Source: CAVALG01 sp045576295
GTDB lineage: Bacteria > Bacillota > Clostridia > Oscillospirales > Acutalibacteraceae
Assembly: GCA_045576295.1 (NCBI GenBank)
Contig: JAZNGF010000053.1
Span: 1 to 45,338 of the forward strand
Direction of reading: 5' to 3'
DNA: 45,338 bases
The notes beneath the pieces were generated by a model that was not told where the DNA came from, made no database searches, and was given only the letters and a program-made list of their open reading frames with translations. The position numbers and the translations under genes were made by a program. Positions 32,616 through 40,312 of the stretch are shown here, piece by piece; within the stretch, counting starts at the first letter, position 1, and every line of letters starts with the position of its first letter.

Positions 32616-33350
32616 GTGGGAAGAATTATTGTAATCACCTCGGGTAAGGGCGGTGTAGGAAAATCAACCGCATCGGTTGGCATAGCAACTGCTCTGTGCA
32701 CCGGAGGCAAAAAAGTTTTATTGATTGACTTTGATGAAGGCTTGCGTTGCCTTGATATGCTACTCAATGTTTCTGATAAACTTGTTTTTGATATGTCAGA
32801 TGTAGTTAACAACGGGGTTGACTTCGCAGAATCACTCTTACCATCACCATATATAGATAATCTGTTTTTATTGGCAGCTTCTAATAGGCGTGAGTCGGTT
32901 AATAAACAAAGACTTGTTTCTTTGATAATTAGCGTTGCAAATGATTTTGACTATGTTATTATTGATTCGCCTGCAGGCACTGATATGCAACTAAACTCTT
33001 TGTTACCAAACACAACCGAGTTTTATGTTGTATGCAATACCGATCCTGTCTGCTTAAGAGACGCTGTGCAAATGTCGTTGCTTTTATCAGAAATCAGTGT
33101 TTGGGATGCAAAGCTTATTATTAACAGATTTGATTATAAGTTAGCTAAAAAGCAAGGTTTCAGCGTTGATGACTTAATTGATAATTCAGGAATAAAACTT
33201 GCAGGTGTTGTGCCTGAAGATTTTAAAGTTCAAGAAATTTTAGGGCAGGGAACTGCATTAATATATGGCAAAGCATCTAAAGCGTTTTACAGGATTTCTG
33301 CCAGAATTGACGGCGGACATTACCCGCTTCCTAGTTTAAAAAAATTGTAA
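32616..33350 (+). CDS. minD: MinD-like ParA-family ATPase
   Basis: 244 aa with the deviant Walker A SGKGGVGKSTASV (residues ~9-21), Walker A' (VLLIDFDEGLRCLDMLL), and Walker B (DYVIIDSPAGTD). These are typical of MinD, which positions the division septum by recruiting MinC at the membrane. Two oddities: no minC or minE lies nearby, and the C-terminus (…HYPLPSLKKL) lacks an obvious amphipathic membrane-targeting helix. Hence it might be a free-standing MinD with another partner. The start is GTG with GAGGGG 6 nt upstream. Its own promoter is visible. Confidence 0.85.
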   Translation: MGRIIVITSGKGGVGKSTASVGIATALCTGGKKVLLIDFDEGLRCLDMLLNVSDKLVFDMSDVVNNGVDFAESLLPSPYIDNLFLLAASNRRESVNKQRLVSLIISVANDFDYVIIDSPAGTDMQLNSLLPNTTEFYVVCNTDPVCLRDAVQMSLLLSEISVWDAKLIINRFDYKLAKKQGFSVDDLIDNSGIKLAGVVPEDFKVQEILGQGTALIYGKASKAFYRISARIDGGHYPLPSLKKL

Positions 33351-33394
33351 TTTGTAATGTTTTAAGTGTGTTAATTAACGAAGGGAGAATGAAT

Positions 33395-33793
33395 ATGAAT
33401 ATTGCTTTAATAGCCCACGATGCTAAAAAGGAACTAATGGTACAGTTCTGCATTGCTTATTGTGGAATTTTAAGTAAGCACACACTGCTTGCAACCGGAA
33501 CAACCGGTAAATTAGTTTCTGAATCAACAGGGCTTGATATAGTTAAATTTTTAAGCGGTTCACAGGGTGGTGCACAGCAAATCGCTTCAAGAATCGGTTG
33601 CGATGAAATCGACCTTGTTTTAATCTTTCGCGACCCTATTTCGGCCAAAAGCACTGAACCTGATGAACAAATAATATTAAGGCTGTGCGATGTTCATAAT
33701 ATCCCTGTAGCTACTAATATTGCAACAGCTGAAATGCTTATTCACGGCCTTGAAAGAGGCGACCTTGATTGGCGTGAATATGTTAAAAAATAA
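33395..33793 (+). CDS. mgsA: Methylglyoxal synthase
   Basis: 132 aa. Converts dihydroxyacetone phosphate to methylglyoxal, a bypass of lower glycolysis. IALIAHDAKKELMVQF at the N-terminus, TGTTG (phosphate loop), SGSQGGAQQIASRI, FRDP and DVHNIPVATNIATAE all match the family; the catalytic Asp lies in the GLDI/FRDP regions. ATG 33395 is 7 nt after AAGGGAG; ATG 33389 in frame is too close. It follows the MinD-like gene by 44 nt and could share its promoter. This pairing of minD and mgsA is familiar from clostridial genomes. Confidence 0.95.
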   Translation: MNIALIAHDAKKELMVQFCIAYCGILSKHTLLATGTTGKLVSESTGLDIVKFLSGSQGGAQQIASRIGCDEIDLVLIFRDPISAKSTEPDEQIILRLCDVHNIPVATNIATAEMLIHGLERGDLDWREYVKK

Positions 33794-33810
33794 TTTTGAC
33801 AATACGTTCT

Positions 33811-33845
33811 TCATCTGCATTTTTGCAGATGAGGGACTTTTTGCG
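33811..33845 (+). terminator. Terminator hairpin after mgsA
   Basis: TCATCTGCA (33811-33819), loop TTTT, TGCAGATGA (33824-33832), then GGGAC and TTTTTGCG. The T run is 5 nt from the stem, so termination may be partial. Confidence 0.6.
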
Positions 33846-33872
33846 TAATAAAATTTGGAGGGCTGATTTTAA

Positions 33873-35192
33873 TTGTCGAACATCAATAAGGCTATCAGGG
33901 GAACTAACGACGTTCTACCGCAAGACAGCTATAAATGGAGATACGTTGAAGAAAAAATGCTCGATGTTGCATCGAGATTCGGTTTTTCTGAAATAAGGGT
34001 GCCTGTTTTTGAACACACCGAGGTTTTCACACGAAGCGTTGGCGACACTACCGATGTTGTTCAAAAAGAGATGTACACCTTTGACGATAAAGGCGGACGT
34101 TCTATTACACTGCGCCCTGAACTTACCGCAGGAACTGTTAGAAGTGTTATTGAGCACGGACTTATTTATGGCACATTACCCGTTAAGATTTGTTACATCG
34201 GCGGTTGTTACAGATATGAAAAACCGCAGGCAGGCAGGCTTCGTGAATTCCACCAATTTGGTGTTGAATGTTTTGGTGCAAAAAGCCCTGCGGCAGATGC
34301 CGAGGTTATTTTGCTTGCTAACACATTATTAAACGAGCTTGGAGTGCGCGACCTTTCGCTTGAAATAAACTCAATTGGTTGCCCCGAATGCCGCAAAAAA
34401 TATCACGAGGCACTAAAGACATACTTTGAATCAAGAAAGCAGGAACTGTGCGATACCTGCCTTGACAGGATTGACAGAAACCCAATGAGAATTCTTGACT
34501 GCAAGTCGCCTGTGTGCAAAGAGATAGCCGCCAATGCACCCGTTATGATTGACTATTTGTGCGAAGAATGCAGCGATCATTTTGATTCGGTTAAAAAGTT
34601 CCTTGGTGCGGCAGGTCTTGAATTCACAGTTAATCCGCACATCGTTCGTGGCCTTGATTATTACACCAAAACTGTTTTTGAATTCGTTTCAAACTCAATT
34701 GGTGCGCAATCAACCGTATGTGGTGGCGGCAGATATGATGGCCTTGTTTCTCAGATGGGTGGCCCTGAGCTTCCTTCTCTCGGGTTTGGAATGGGAATTG
34801 AACGCCTTATGATGGTGCTCGAAGCGCAAAACTGCCCCATAAAGCCCGAATCACCTATTGATTTATATATCGCACCTATGGGTGAATCTGCAGCGCTTAA
34901 AGCCACCGAAATTTGCACAGCACTTCGCAACGAAGGCTTTAAAGCGGTTACTGATGTTGCAGGCCGCGGCTTAAAAGCACAAATGAAATACGCCGATAAA
35001 ATCGGCGCTCAGTTTAGTGTTGTTATTGGTGATGATGAACTTAAAAACAACGCTTGCAAAATTAAGAATATGCAAACCGGTGAAGAAATAGAGGCTAATT
35101 TAAGCGACGGAATTGTTACCGCTATTTATGATATGAAGATTAATATTGCGGTTAATAATTTAACAGAATCTATTGATAATTTTAATGCCTAA
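33873..35192 (+). CDS. hisS: Histidyl-tRNA synthetase
   Basis: 439 aa class II synthetase. Motif 2 region ITLRPELTAGTVR, HisA motifs RGLDYYTKTVFEF and GGGRYDGLV, and motif 3 FGMGIERLMM are all present, and the C-terminal anticodon-binding domain (LYIAPMGESAA…) follows. It charges tRNA-His with histidine. The start is TTG, the only usable codon after an in-frame TAA, with GGAGGG 10 nt upstream. It forms a pair with aspS (20 nt gap), as often in Firmicutes. No T-box leader is seen in the short upstream region. Confidence 0.97.
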   Translation: MSNINKAIRGTNDVLPQDSYKWRYVEEKMLDVASRFGFSEIRVPVFEHTEVFTRSVGDTTDVVQKEMYTFDDKGGRSITLRPELTAGTVRSVIEHGLIYGTLPVKICYIGGCYRYEKPQAGRLREFHQFGVECFGAKSPAADAEVILLANTLLNELGVRDLSLEINSIGCPECRKKYHEALKTYFESRKQELCDTCLDRIDRNPMRILDCKSPVCKEIAANAPVMIDYLCEECSDHFDSVKKFLGAAGLEFTVNPHIVRGLDYYTKTVFEFVSNSIGAQSTVCGGGRYDGLVSQMGGPELPSLGFGMGIERLMMVLEAQNCPIKPESPIDLYIAPMGESAALKATEICTALRNEGFKAVTDVAGRGLKAQMKYADKIGAQFSVVIGDDELKNNACKIKNMQTGEEIEANLSDGIVTAIYDMKINIAVNNLTESIDNFNA

Positions 35193-35212
35193 ATTGTTTT
35201 TGGGGGTACAAT

Positions 35213-36991
35213 ATGAAACTTGATAGAATGGGAGAACTTCGCCGCACTGATTACTGCGGTGATTTAAGAGAATGTGATAACGGTAGAGAAGTTACCGTTG
35301 CAGGCTGGGTTCAAAGGCAGCGCGATATTGGTCAACTTATATTCATCGATCTTCGCGACAGAACTGGTATTGTTCAGTTAGCGTTTGATGATAAAACCGA
35401 CCGCGAGGTTTTTGAAAAGGCTTTTGCTGCCAGAAGTGAATATGTTGTAATGGCAAAGGGTACTGTTAGGATGAGATCATCAGTTAACAAAGATATTCCC
35501 ACAGGGGATATCGAAATTGCTGTTGATGATATGAAAATTCTTTCGGTTTCTGAAACACCACCTTTTGAAATCCTTGCTGACACTAAGGCTAATGAAGAAT
35601 TAAGGTTAACCTACAGATACCTTGATTTACGCCGTGAACCTCTACAGAGAAATATTATGATGCGCAATGACGTTATTAGGGTTATACGCGATTATTTTTA
35701 CGACAACGGCTTCTATGAGATTGAAACACCGATTTTGGTGAAATCAACTCCTGAGGGCGCACGAGATTACCTTGTTCCTTCACGTGTTAGAAAGGGTAGT
35801 TTCTTTGCGCTTCCGCAGTCACCCCAATTATACAAACAGCTTCTTATGCTTTCAGGGTTCGACCGCTATGTGCAGATTGCACGTTGCTTCAGAGACGAAG
35901 ACTTGCGCGCTGACAGGCAGCCAGAGTTCACTCAAATCGACCTTGAAATGTCTTTCGTTGATGTTGAGGATGTTCTTAAAATTGGCGAAGGCTTGGTTTC
36001 AGCGTTATTTAAACGCATTCTTGATGTTGAGATTAATCTTCCAATAGAACGTATGACATATACCTATGCCATGGAAAACTACGGTTCTGACAAACCTGAC
36101 ACAAGGTTTGATATGAAGATTAAAGACTTATCTGATATAGTTAAAGATTGCGGATTTGGTGTGTTTGCTGATTGCGTTAAAAATGGCGGCACAGTTCGCG
36201 CAATTACTGCTAAAAATGCATCATCAACCCTTACACGTAAAGAGATTGACAAAATCACCGAAACAGCAAAGGGAATAGGAGCCAAAGGCCTGGCATATAT
36301 TCGCTGGGTTGATGATGCACCTAACTGCTCATTTGCTAAATTTATGACAGAAGATGAGATTAAAGCAATTATTGAAACTGCCGGTGCTGAAAAGGGCGAT
36401 GTTGTTTTAATAGTAGCCGACCGTAAGAATACAGTTTTAAGTGTTCTTGGTGCATTAAGGCTTGAGGTTGCTAAAAAACTCGATATCATCCCGCAGAATC
36501 AATATAACTTCTTGTGGATCACTGAATTCCCGTTCTTTGAATATAACGAGGAAACAGGCGGATATGACGCAATGCATCACCCATTCACTTCGCCTATGGA
36601 CGACTGCATTGAGTATCTCGAATCAAACCCTGAAAAGGTTTTTGCAAAAGCTTATGATCTTGTATTAAACGGCGTTGAGCTGTGCAGCGGTTCAATCAGA
36701 ATAACCGATCCCGACCTTCAAAAGCAAATGTTCTCGGCTCTTGGACTTTCTGATGAAGAAGCTTATGAAAAGTTTGGCTTCTTAACCGATGCGTTTAAGT
36801 ATGGCGCACCACCTCACGGGGGAATGGGCATTGGCCTTGACAGGCTTCTTATGATAATGCTCGACTGCGATTCAATTCGTGATGTTATAGCATTCCCGAA
36901 GGTTGCAACCTCTGCCGAACTTATGACAGGCGCGCCCTCGAAGGTTGATGATATTCAGCTTGATGATTTAGCTATTAACATCAAAAACTAA
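35213..36991 (+). CDS. aspS: Aspartyl-tRNA synthetase (bacterial type)
   Basis: 592 aa with the bacterial layout: N-terminal OB anticodon domain (GWVQRQRDIGQLIFIDLRDRTG), class II motif 2 (FRDEDLRADRQPEFTQID), inserted GAD domain (middle third) and motif 3 (GGMGIGLDRLLMIM). It makes Asp-tRNA-Asp; the full GAD insertion marks the bacterial form. It could be discriminating or non-discriminating for tRNA-Asn; this cannot be settled here because gatCAB is not in the window. ATG 35213 is after GGGGGT. Confidence 0.97.
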   Translation: MKLDRMGELRRTDYCGDLRECDNGREVTVAGWVQRQRDIGQLIFIDLRDRTGIVQLAFDDKTDREVFEKAFAARSEYVVMAKGTVRMRSSVNKDIPTGDIEIAVDDMKILSVSETPPFEILADTKANEELRLTYRYLDLRREPLQRNIMMRNDVIRVIRDYFYDNGFYEIETPILVKSTPEGARDYLVPSRVRKGSFFALPQSPQLYKQLLMLSGFDRYVQIARCFRDEDLRADRQPEFTQIDLEMSFVDVEDVLKIGEGLVSALFKRILDVEINLPIERMTYTYAMENYGSDKPDTRFDMKIKDLSDIVKDCGFGVFADCVKNGGTVRAITAKNASSTLTRKEIDKITETAKGIGAKGLAYIRWVDDAPNCSFAKFMTEDEIKAIIETAGAEKGDVVLIVADRKNTVLSVLGALRLEVAKKLDIIPQNQYNFLWITEFPFFEYNEETGGYDAMHHPFTSPMDDCIEYLESNPEKVFAKAYDLVLNGVELCSGSIRITDPDLQKQMFSALGLSDEEAYEKFGFLTDAFKYGAPPHGGMGIGLDRLLMIMLDCDSIRDVIAFPKVATSAELMTGAPSKVDDIQLDDLAINIKN

Positions 36992-37005
36992 ATATTAACA
37001 AAGAA

Positions 37006-37034
37006 AAGCAGACTTTCTTAACGAAAGTCTGCTT
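37006..37034 (-). terminator. Terminator (mainly minus strand) between aspS and AbrB genes
   Basis: AAGCAGACTTTC (37006-37017), loop TTAAC, GAAAGTCTGCTT (37023-37034): 12-bp stem. The T-rich tail (TTTTCTTTG) follows on the minus strand, so it ends the AbrB-type gene; it may also act on aspS from the other side. Confidence 0.8.
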
Positions 37035-37080
37035 GAAAATTATAAAAACAAAAAATAAAATTCCCAAGATGCTCTGAAGT

Positions 37081-37332
37081 TTAAGAATTTTCGGCTATCT
37101 TTTTAGCGCACTCGGGACATACATTTTTTCCCTTAAATGTGAAAATCCCGTCAACTTCACCACAGAAAATGCAGTTGGGCTGATATTTCTTTAAAATTAT
37201 GTTTTTGTTTTCATCAACATAAATTTCAAAGGAATCTACACTATCAACCACGTCAAGGTTTTTCCTGATTTCCTTTGGTATTACGACCCTACCAAGATGG
37301 TCTATAGGACGGACCATTCCTGTAGCCTTCAT
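37081..37332 (-). CDS. AbrB/SpoVT-type regulator with C-terminal zinc ribbon
   Basis: 83 aa. Residues ~1-50 are the swapped-hairpin AbrB DNA-binding domain (MVRPIDHLGRVVIPKEIRKN), and the C-terminus carries two C-x2-C pairs (CIFC… and CPEC) that could bind zinc. AbrB-type proteins are transition-state regulators that bind A/T-rich DNA as dimers or tetramers. The start ATG 37332 is preceded on the minus strand by AAGGAGGC. It is convergent with aspS and divergent from the F420-0 ligase-like gene, which it might regulate. The zinc part is a short addition to the usual AbrB. Confidence 0.88.
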   Translation of the reverse strand: MKATGMVRPIDHLGRVVIPKEIRKNLDVVDSVDSFEIYVDENKNIILKKYQPNCIFCGEVDGIFTFKGKNVCPECAKKIAENS

Positions 37333-37529
37333 ACTACCGCCTCCTTCTGTATTTATTTTAACATATCATAAATAATTTGTCAATATCGTTATATATATAC
37401 AATAATTAATATAACTGTGTCGAACTATTTGTGCTAATTGCATAAATTTCAGCTTAAATCGACATATAAGTTGTTAATATTAATTATAAAAGTGGGGAAT
37501 AGTTTTTTAATATTTTATTAATCGTTTTA

Positions 37530-37558
37530 TTGACATAGGTTGAAAGGGAATATATAAT
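37530..37558 (+). promoter_or_regulatory. Sigma-A-type promoter for the F420-0 ligase-like gene
   Basis: TTGACA (37530-37535), 17-nt spacer, TATAAT (37553-37558): perfect consensus. The rest of 37333-37614 is A/T-rich leader of the two divergent genes with nothing else evident. Confidence 0.88.
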
Positions 37559-37614
37559 AAAGATGTATAAATTTTTTTGCACTGTTGACGCAGAGACGCA
37601 GAATGGAGATTATA

Positions 37615-38421
37615 ATGGCTTTTTGGTATGAAGGAAACAAAAATTTAGCCGAAAACAAAAGGGAACTCGGCGGTGTTGAGTATTATGTTAGAGGTTTACG
37701 CGAGGTCGAAGGTATTAGATTTGAACGATATGGAATTAAAACCCATTTTATTACCGTTGGTGAAGATTTAGTTGAAAACATCAATAAATATGTAATACCG
37801 CTTTATAAACAGGGTGACATTTTGATGCTTGGTGAAAAAGTTGTTTCGATGTGCCAAGGGAATACCGTTAAAATTGAAGATGTTAAACTTGGATTCTTTG
37901 CAAAGTTCCTTTCAAAGTTCGCAACAACTAATAACAACGGCATTGGAATGAACGAACCATATAAACTTCAGCTTGCCATTAATATGAAGGGCTTGCCGCT
38001 TATTTTATGGGCAACTTTTTGCGCAGGTGTTGGCAAAATTTTTGGTAAACGCGGCGTATTTTACGAGATAGTTGGGCAGGATGTTGCCGGAATTGATGGA
38101 TTTTACGAGCACTCTGCATTTGATACCTACCATTCACTTGCTGTGTTAAACCCTGAAAATCCAAATGAAGTTTGTGAAAACATTAAATCAAAACTTGGCA
38201 TTAGCTGCATGTGTGTTGATGCAAATGATATTTCTGTTGAGATATTAGGTAAGTCTTCAGATTTAGCCGATAAAACCGATGAATTCTTAGCCGAGCTTAT
38301 TCGTGATAATCCTGCAGGACAAGACGACGAGTTAACGCCGTTTATCTTAATTCGAGATATTGGTGACAGCGAAGCAGAAGAATTTGTTGATGTAAAACCA
38401 ATTGAAGAACCAAACCACTAA
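37615..38421 (+). CDS. Coenzyme F420-0:L-glutamate ligase-like protein (CofE-type)
   Basis: 268 aa. MAFWYEGNKN at the start, YGIKTHFITVGEDLVENINKY (~33-53), GDILMLGEKVVSMCQGNTV, and FYEIVGQDVAGIDGFYEHSAFDTYHS match the F420-0 gamma-glutamyl ligase family members widespread in Clostridia. In archaea the enzyme adds glutamate to F420-0; clostridia usually lack F420, so the actual substrate is unknown. ATG 37615 follows GGAG; the upstream ORF extension (37585) is not needed. The acidic tail could be flexible. It has its own promoter and terminator. Confidence 0.8.
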   Translation: MAFWYEGNKNLAENKRELGGVEYYVRGLREVEGIRFERYGIKTHFITVGEDLVENINKYVIPLYKQGDILMLGEKVVSMCQGNTVKIEDVKLGFFAKFLSKFATTNNNGIGMNEPYKLQLAINMKGLPLILWATFCAGVGKIFGKRGVFYEIVGQDVAGIDGFYEHSAFDTYHSLAVLNPENPNEVCENIKSKLGISCMCVDANDISVEILGKSSDLADKTDEFLAELIRDNPAGQDDELTPFILIRDIGDSEAEEFVDVKPIEEPNH

Positions 38422-38431
38422 TTTTACCTTA

Positions 38432-38468
38432 GCAGCACCTTGAAATTCAGGGTGCTGTTATTATTTTT
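38432..38468 (+). terminator. Intrinsic terminator after the F420-0 ligase-like gene
   Basis: CAGCACC (38433-38439) pairs with GGTGCTG (38451-38457), with TGAA/TTCA also able to pair inside the loop, then TTATTATTTTTT. Confidence 0.85.
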
Positions 38469-38499
38469 TATATAACAGGGCAGGTATCTTAAAATTAAA

Positions 38500-38563
38500 A
38501 CTACGGGAATAAATAACAATTTACTGCCGTAGTATTGACTAAAAAGACCTAAAATGCTATAAT
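38500..38563 (+). promoter_or_regulatory. Promoter with upstream palindrome for the recombinase gene
   Basis: TTGACT (38535-38540), 17-nt spacer, TATAAT (38558-38563). Just upstream, ACTACGG (38500-38506) and CCGTAGT (38527-38533) are exact inverted copies 20 nt apart, ending one base from the -35 box. This could be an operator or simply a hairpin. Confidence 0.7.
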
Positions 38564-38619
38564 AAGATACAACCCGAAGAATTATAGCAATTCACAGTAA
38601 TTTAAGGAGGTTTAATATT

Positions 38620-39666
38620 ATGCCTTCAGAAAACGAAAGCGCCTACCGCAAAGAGGTTTCTGCTAAATGCGCTGAAACAATTAAAGCAAATTTATTTGAA
38701 ATGCCCGATTTTGTTACAAAATATTTTAATTACCTTAATGCTATTACAACCCCCAGAACCAGAGTTACATATTCATATGATATAAAAACTTTTTTAGATT
38801 GGGTTTATGAGTTCTATTTAAACAAATCTGTTGAATCAGTTAAATATATTCCTTTAGAAACTGTTTATAAATTTACTTCGTCAGAAATAGCCGATTATTA
38901 CGGATATATCAGCGGCTTTGGTTCAACTGCCGGTGTTGCCCGCAAAATGTGTGCAATTAGTTCTATGTTTGAATGGTTCTGCGTAAAGAACTATATAATC
39001 GCTAACCCTTGTTTGTTGGTAAAAAAACCTAAAGCTGCACGTAATTCAAGAGTAATTCGTATGCACGACCGCGAAGTTACAGAATTCTTAAGTGCAATAA
39101 AAAACGGTGATGAAAGGATACCAAAAGCGAGCCGCAGTTACCTTGCTAAAACACGCAAGCGCGACTACGCTATTGCTATGATGCTTTTAGGCACCGGTAT
39201 ACGCGTTTCTGAGTGCGTTGGCATAGATATAAGTCATTACCATAAAAAAGATGAAAACCACACATTTATCGACGTTTTTCGCAAAGGCAAAGTATCAGCT
39301 CAGCTTCCACTCAGCAATGAAGTTAAAGAAGCCTTTGAAGATTATTTAGAAGAGCGCGTTAAAATAACACCAACTAATCAAGACGATAAAGATGCAGTTT
39401 TTTTATCATTAAAAGGTAACCGAATAAGTATTCACGCGGTTGAAACCATGATAACCAAGTATGCAAAAATTGTTGGTTGTGAATACCATATAACCCCGCA
39501 CAAGCTACGAAAAACTTATGGCACTAAACTTTACGAAATAACCGGCAACATAAATTTAGTTGCCGATAAATTAGGTCACCGCGATGTCAACACTACACGA
39601 AACCACTACATTGCAAACGATGTTGACGGTGTTGATGATAATATTCTAACCTGGACAAAAAAGTAG
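38620..39666 (+). CDS. Tyrosine recombinase (XerC/D-like)
   Basis: 348 aa. N-terminal SAM-like core-binding domain (residues ~25-135) and C-terminal catalytic domain with R (TGIRVSECVG), K (RKGKVSAQLPL), H-x-x-R (TPHKLRKTYG), H (LGHRDVNTTRNHY) and Y (NHY) all present. XerC-type enzymes resolve chromosome dimers at dif; others integrate mobile elements. It stands alone with a strong promoter and GGAGG before ATG. It is 25 kb away from the phage attachment scar and outside the element, so it is more probably a host Xer than the phage integrase. Confidence 0.9.
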   Translation: MPSENESAYRKEVSAKCAETIKANLFEMPDFVTKYFNYLNAITTPRTRVTYSYDIKTFLDWVYEFYLNKSVESVKYIPLETVYKFTSSEIADYYGYISGFGSTAGVARKMCAISSMFEWFCVKNYIIANPCLLVKKPKAARNSRVIRMHDREVTEFLSAIKNGDERIPKASRSYLAKTRKRDYAIAMMLLGTGIRVSECVGIDISHYHKKDENHTFIDVFRKGKVSAQLPLSNEVKEAFEDYLEERVKITPTNQDDKDAVFLSLKGNRISIHAVETMITKYAKIVGCEYHITPHKLRKTYGTKLYEITGNINLVADKLGHRDVNTTRNHYIANDVDGVDDNILTWTKK

Positions 39667-39704
39667 CCCTCTCCCCTATTTTTAATTTAAGGAATGTTTA
39701 CTAT

Positions 39705-40247
39705 ATGAATTTTCACCCAATTAAACACTTTATGGTAATAACAAAGCATCGCCACAAGGTAATACGCCATTGTTTTATGTCAGGAATTGGCTTTCAAGGC
39801 CTTTTTCACGACTTATCGAAGTATTCTCCCACTGAGTTTTTGGCAGGAGCTAAACATTTTCAAGGCGTTCGCAGTCCAAATGAGCATGAACGCGAAACTA
39901 ACGGTTTTTCACGCGCCTGGCTTCATCATAAGGGGCGAAATCGCCATCATTTTGAATATTGGACCGATTATAACCCTAAAACAAAGTTGGTTGAACCGGT
40001 TAAGATGCCGCTTAAATATTTAGCCGAAATGTTTTGCGACAGAGTTGCTGCAAGCAAAACTTATATGGGTGAAAATTATAATGACGCTTCATCGATTGAA
40101 TATTTTAATCGCGGCAAGAAAACAAGGATAATACATGGGGAAACATCTGATTACCTTGAATTTTTGCTGATTATGTTAAAAGAAAAAGGCGAAAAAGAAA
40201 CCTTTAGGTTTATTAGAAACATTGTCAAAAAACGTAAAAATTATTGA
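39705..40247 (+). CDS. DUF5662 family protein
   Basis: 180 aa. The pattern HPIKHFMVITKHRHKVIRHC, LFHDLSKYSPTEF, WLHHKGRNRHHFEYW and FCDRVAASKTY matches DUF5662, a family with His-Asp repeats suggesting an HD-like metal site. Function unknown. ATG 39705 after AAGGAATG. It is likely co-transcribed with the recombinase gene, with 38 nt between, but I know of no functional link. Its end overlaps the -35 box of the next gene's promoter. Confidence 0.85.
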   Translation: MNFHPIKHFMVITKHRHKVIRHCFMSGIGFQGLFHDLSKYSPTEFLAGAKHFQGVRSPNEHERETNGFSRAWLHHKGRNRHHFEYWTDYNPKTKLVEPVKMPLKYLAEMFCDRVAASKTYMGENYNDASSIEYFNRGKKTRIIHGETSDYLEFLLIMLKEKGEKETFRFIRNIVKKRKNY

Positions 40248-40272
40248 CCTTATGCGGTTTCTATTATATAAT
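40244..40272 (+). promoter_or_regulatory. Sigma-A-type promoter overlapping the DUF5662 stop codon
   Basis: TTGACC (40244-40249), 17-nt spacer, TATAAT (40267-40272). The -35 box overlaps the previous stop. This shows the TTG at 40244 is promoter, not a start codon. Confidence 0.85.
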
Positions 40273-40312
40273 TGCTATGTATTTTAAATGGATATGGATT
40301 GGGGTAGTTATA

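Noticed and set aside
33794..33872. T-box leader for hisS
   Set aside because: The region is under 80 nt and lacks the conserved T-box sequence (AGGGTGG-type); only a terminator hairpin is present.
34009..34812. Several overlapping reading frames inside hisS and aspS on both strands
   Set aside because: They are shadows of the well-recognised synthetase genes and show no family motifs or ribosome sites of their own.
38620..39666. The tyrosine recombinase as integrase of the left-hand prophage
   Set aside because: It lies 25 kb outside the attachment scar among host genes; the phage integrase should be at the other end of the element.
40244..40312. Longer N-terminus of the acyltransferase-fold protein from TTG 40244
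   Set aside because: That TTG is the -35 box of a 17-nt-spaced promoter with TATAAT; ATG 40313 is the reasonable start.
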